DNA from: Synergistaceae bacterium
GTDB lineage: Bacteria; Synergistota; Synergistia; Synergistales; Synergistaceae
Assembly: GCA_031264605.1 (NCBI GenBank)
Contig: JAISDQ010000274.1
Span: 1-6,929, forward strand
Direction of reading: 5' to 3'
DNA length: 6,929 bases
Numbering within the stretch: the first letter of the stretch is position 1; each line of letters starts with the position of its first letter. A program made the position numbers and the translations under genes. This document shows positions 5,699 through 6,929 of the stretch, piece by piece. Under the pieces are notes generated by a model, which did no database searches, was not told the DNA's origin, and worked only from the letters and a program-made list of their open reading frames with translations.

Positions 5699-6664
5699 AT
5701 GAAAATATTGGCGACCCCGACCTCTCTGAAACCGGACGCTAAAAATCCGGCGCTCGACGAACTCAAAAAATTCACCTCTGAAATAACCTACAATACGGCT
5801 GGCAGGCCTCTTTCCGAAGAAGAACTCAGACCTCTGCTTGAAGATTGCGACGGGTACATCGCGGGGCTTGACTTCGTGACAGCCAGGGTCGTGGAGTCGT
5901 GCAAAAAACTTAAAGTGATATCGCGCTACGGCGCGGGCGTTGATCGCGTGGACATTGACGCGGCGAGCAGACGCGGAATAGCGGTCTGCAATACGCCCGG
6001 AGCAAACGCGGACGCCGTGGCCGACCTCGCCTTCGGGCTGATTTTGAGCGTGGCGCGGCGCATTCCCGCGCTGGACCGGCTGACCAAAGAAGGCAAATGG
6101 ACGCGGTCGACCGGCGTGGAATTATCCGGCAAGACTATCGGAATCCTGGGCCTGGGGGCTATAGGCAAAGCGGTCGCGAAGCGCGCCGCGGGATTTTCGA
6201 TGCGAGTATTGGCGTTCGACCCTTATATGGACGAAGCTTACGCCCGCGCCAACGGAATCGAAACGGCGGGTTTCGGAGATACCGTTAAAAATTCCGATAT
6301 CCTTAGCCTCCATCTTCCGCTGAACGACGAGACGCGGCACGTCATAAACGGCGAAATCATGCGCGGAATGAAACAGGGGGCCATAATCATAAACGCGGCG
6401 CGCGGAGGGCTTATCGACGAAGGCGCGGCCTTCGAACTGTTGAAATCTGGACATCTCGGCGGGCTGGGCCTCGACGCTTACGAAGAAGAACCGCCCGCGG
6501 CGTCCCCGCTGTTCGAGCTGGACAACGTAGTCGCAACGCCGCACACCGGAGCCCACACGCGCGAAGCCACGGCAAATATGGCTTTAATGGCGGTATCCAA
6601 CCTGATAGACGTTCTTTCGGGCAAAGAGTGTAAATATGTTCTGAACAAAGCCCGGATAAAATGA
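5699..6664 (+). CDS. D-isomer-specific 2-hydroxyacid dehydrogenase (phosphoglycerate dehydrogenase-like)
   Basis: This 321-residue cytoplasmic NAD-dependent enzyme interconverts a 2-hydroxyacid and its 2-oxoacid. It has the two-part fold of the family: a catalytic domain (1-100 and about 285-321) and a Rossmann domain with GLGAIG (151-156) and an acidic residue, D174, that favours NAD over NADP. The catalytic triad is present: R235 in NAARGG, E264 in EEEPP and H282 in PHTGAHT. It lacks the C-terminal ACT or ASB regulatory domains of long SerA proteins, so the short phosphoglycerate dehydrogenase or a related hydroxyacid enzyme fits. ATG 5699 gives the expected MKILATP start. A GTG at 5687 in the same frame would overlap the peptidase stop as GTGA and add four residues, so it cannot be excluded. 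The next gene starts inside its stop codon, so the two are probably translated together. Exact substrate unknown. Confidence 0.94.
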   Translation: MKILATPTSLKPDAKNPALDELKKFTSEITYNTAGRPLSEEELRPLLEDCDGYIAGLDFVTARVVESCKKLKVISRYGAGVDRVDIDAASRRGIAVCNTPGANADAVADLAFGLILSVARRIPALDRLTKEGKWTRSTGVELSGKTIGILGLGAIGKAVAKRAAGFSMRVLAFDPYMDEAYARANGIETAGFGDTVKNSDILSLHLPLNDETRHVINGEIMRGMKQGAIIINAARGGLIDEGAAFELLKSGHLGGLGLDAYEEEPPAASPLFELDNVVATPHTGAHTREATANMALMAVSNLIDVLSGKECKYVLNKARIK

Positions 6665-6929
6665 AAGTCGTCACGACGGTAACCGGAGACGTGCCGATAG
6701 TCTCCCCGTCGTCACTTGGTTTCTGTCACGGGCATGAGCATGTTTTCATCTCGAAAGGGCGTTCCGCCGAAATAAACGGCGCGCTGCGCATAGACGACGC
6801 CGATAAAACCATATCCGAGCTGAAAGACTTTTACCGCGCCGGAGGACGGGCGCTCGTCGACGCGCAGCCCGTGGGCTGCAATCGCGACGCGGCGCGCCTG
6901 GAGGAGATTTCCCGTTCGTCCGGGGTTCG
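6661..6929 (+). CDS. Phosphotriesterase-family metal-dependent hydrolase, N-terminal part
   Basis: The first 89 residues are visible; the gene runs off the window and a full protein of this family has about 300-350 residues. The start matches the phosphotriesterase family of the amidohydrolase superfamily: a short N-terminal strand, then LGFCHGHEHVFI (19-30), whose H25-E-H27 supplies the first two metal ligands of the TIM barrel. GGRALVDAQPVGCNRDA (61-77) follows, the usual second strand and loop, and then LEEISRSSGV. Family members include phosphotriesterases, many lactonases and resiniferatoxin-binding-like proteins; without the carboxylated lysine and later ligands no substrate can be given. 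ATG 6661 overlaps the TGA of the dehydrogenase as ATGA, which indicates translational coupling. That pairing makes a lactone or hydroxyacid substrate a reasonable guess, not a demonstration. Confidence 0.87.
   Translation, partial: MKVVTTVTGDVPIVSPSSLGFCHGHEHVFISKGRSAEINGALRIDDADKTISELKDFYRAGGRALVDAQPVGCNRDAARLEEISRSSGV

Noticed and set aside
1..6929. CRISPR array, tRNA/rRNA genes or insertion sequence
   Set aside because: I saw no regularly spaced repeats, no tRNA-like cloverleaf or rRNA sequence, and no transposase or terminal inverted repeats. The vWA deletion has no visible element at its joint.

Overview
The window looks like part of a bacterial chromosome, moderately GC-rich by eye. 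Genes are tightly packed, with good Shine-Dalgarno sites and several GTG starts. Arginine deiminase, a PLP aminotransferase and an alanine/glycine-type sodium symporter together suggest an anaerobic or facultative amino-acid fermenter. I lean towards Synergistota or Firmicutes-like bacteria, but this rests on gene content only and is weak.

Layout: (1) 1-135 is the 3' end of an unrecognised plus-strand gene. (2) 232-336 is a 34-codon plus-strand remnant of a von Willebrand factor A (vWA) protein. It keeps a strong ribosome site and the DxSGS metal motif, then stops just before a hairpin terminator at 341-364. (3) 408-4370 is a minus-strand cluster, in transcription order: AGCS sodium:amino-acid symporter, PLP-dependent class I/II aminotransferase, arginine deiminase. 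A promoter-like element lies between the first two genes. (4) 4371-4784 is a 414-base divergent intergenic region. It has an AT-rich half with a perfect 25-base hyphenated palindrome and a GC-rich half able to form several RNA hairpins. (5) 4785-6929 is a plus-strand operon: exported M23 (LytM-type) peptidase, D-isomer-specific 2-hydroxyacid dehydrogenase, and the N-terminus of a phosphotriesterase-like metallohydrolase cut by the window end. The last two junctions are very tight: a stop 8 bases before the preferred start, or a GTGA overlap, and then an ATGA overlap.

How the genes may work together: the minus-strand set could import an amino acid and process it by deimination (arginine to citrulline plus ammonia) and by PLP chemistry. 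The usual deiminase-pathway partners, ornithine carbamoyltransferase and carbamate kinase, are not in the window. On the plus strand, a 2-hydroxyacid dehydrogenase coupled to a phosphotriesterase-like protein (a family with many lactonases) suggests a small hydroxyacid/lactone pathway. Its co-transcription with a cell-wall peptidase is unexpected. The clearest items outside standard annotation are the vWA remnant, the palindrome, and the structured leader in front of the peptidase.
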